Assembly (NCBI GenBank): GCA_963823895.1
Contig: CAWGNG010000034.1
Location: 1 to 64,000 of the forward strand
Direction: 5' to 3'
DNA from: G963675935 sp963823895
GTDB taxonomy: Bacteria; Planctomycetota; Planctomycetia; Pirellulales; Thermoguttaceae
DNA length: 64,000 nucleotides
This document shows positions 63,995 to 64,000 of this stretch, piece by piece; positions within the stretch are counted from its first letter, which is position 1; every line of letters starts with the position of its first letter. The translations under genes were made by a program, and so were the position numbers. Under the pieces are notes generated by a model. That model saw nothing but the letters and a program-made list of their open reading frames with translations. It was not told where the DNA came from and ran no database searches.

Positions 63995-64000
63995 CTGTTT

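Overview
The window looks like a chromosome segment of a planctomycete (Pirellulales-like). Support: high GC; two PEP-CTERM proteins plus an exosortase inside an exopolysaccharide locus; a Gfo/Idh/MocA oxidoreductase with a Tat signal; a PmoA-like (DUF6807) protein; a Cys-Cys-rich secreted protein; PilT/GspE-like ATPases; and many palindromic repeats between and inside genes. This assignment is inference from gene content. No rRNA, tRNA or CRISPR array was recognised.

Layout. 1-5114: remnant of an integrative element (C-terminal end of a zinc-ribbon protein, Toprim/DUF3987 replication protein, a broken GNPGG-type small protein, a frameshifted large serine recombinase). 5115-7806: SelD with a Cys-rich N-terminal extension, an AhpD-like protein and a secreted hypothetical. 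7855-12919 (minus): a one-carbon module of corrinoid protein, methylene-THF reductase with MetV-like C-terminus, methyl-THF:corrinoid methyltransferase and formate-THF ligase. 13665-16120: PmoA-like protein and oxidoreductase. 16148-23028 (minus): PanD, MATE transporter, a U32 peptidase carrying five in-frame palindromes, and a PQQ-propeller protein. 23609-30273: Cys-rich protein, HisF, then PilT, a membrane-anchored GspE-like ATPase, a CvpA-like protein and a membrane protein. 30631-34337: accessory patch with a lipoprotein, a decayed IS630 element beside a NucS-like nuclease fragment, a DUF4160/DUF2442 pair and a FlgM-like protein. 35000-45955: EF-hand/KKCEA-repeat protein, IlvD, two PEP-CTERM proteins, GNAT, STAS, transglutaminase, GlmS. 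46724-63578: exosortase and exopolysaccharide locus (exosortase, Wzz/BY-kinase, EpsI-like, FlaA1/CapD-like, DegT, HEPN/MNT pair, prepilin-like protein, flippase, acyltransferase, F420-dehydrogenase-beta-like, pyruvyl transferase, GT4). 63579-64000: dense repeats.

Two window-wide signals stand out. First, about 15 sequence-unrelated repeat families mostly share one architecture: a short hairpin with a tiny loop (often TCC or TTCC), a variable spacer, then the same hairpin inverted. Copies lie between genes and also in frame inside coding sequences (U32 peptidase, DegT aminotransferase, prepilin leader, SelD tail). Second, at least ten genes are broken by single-base length changes, nearly always in short homopolymers. 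This suggests uncorrected long-read errors as much as real decay, so the affected genes are annotated as one gene each.
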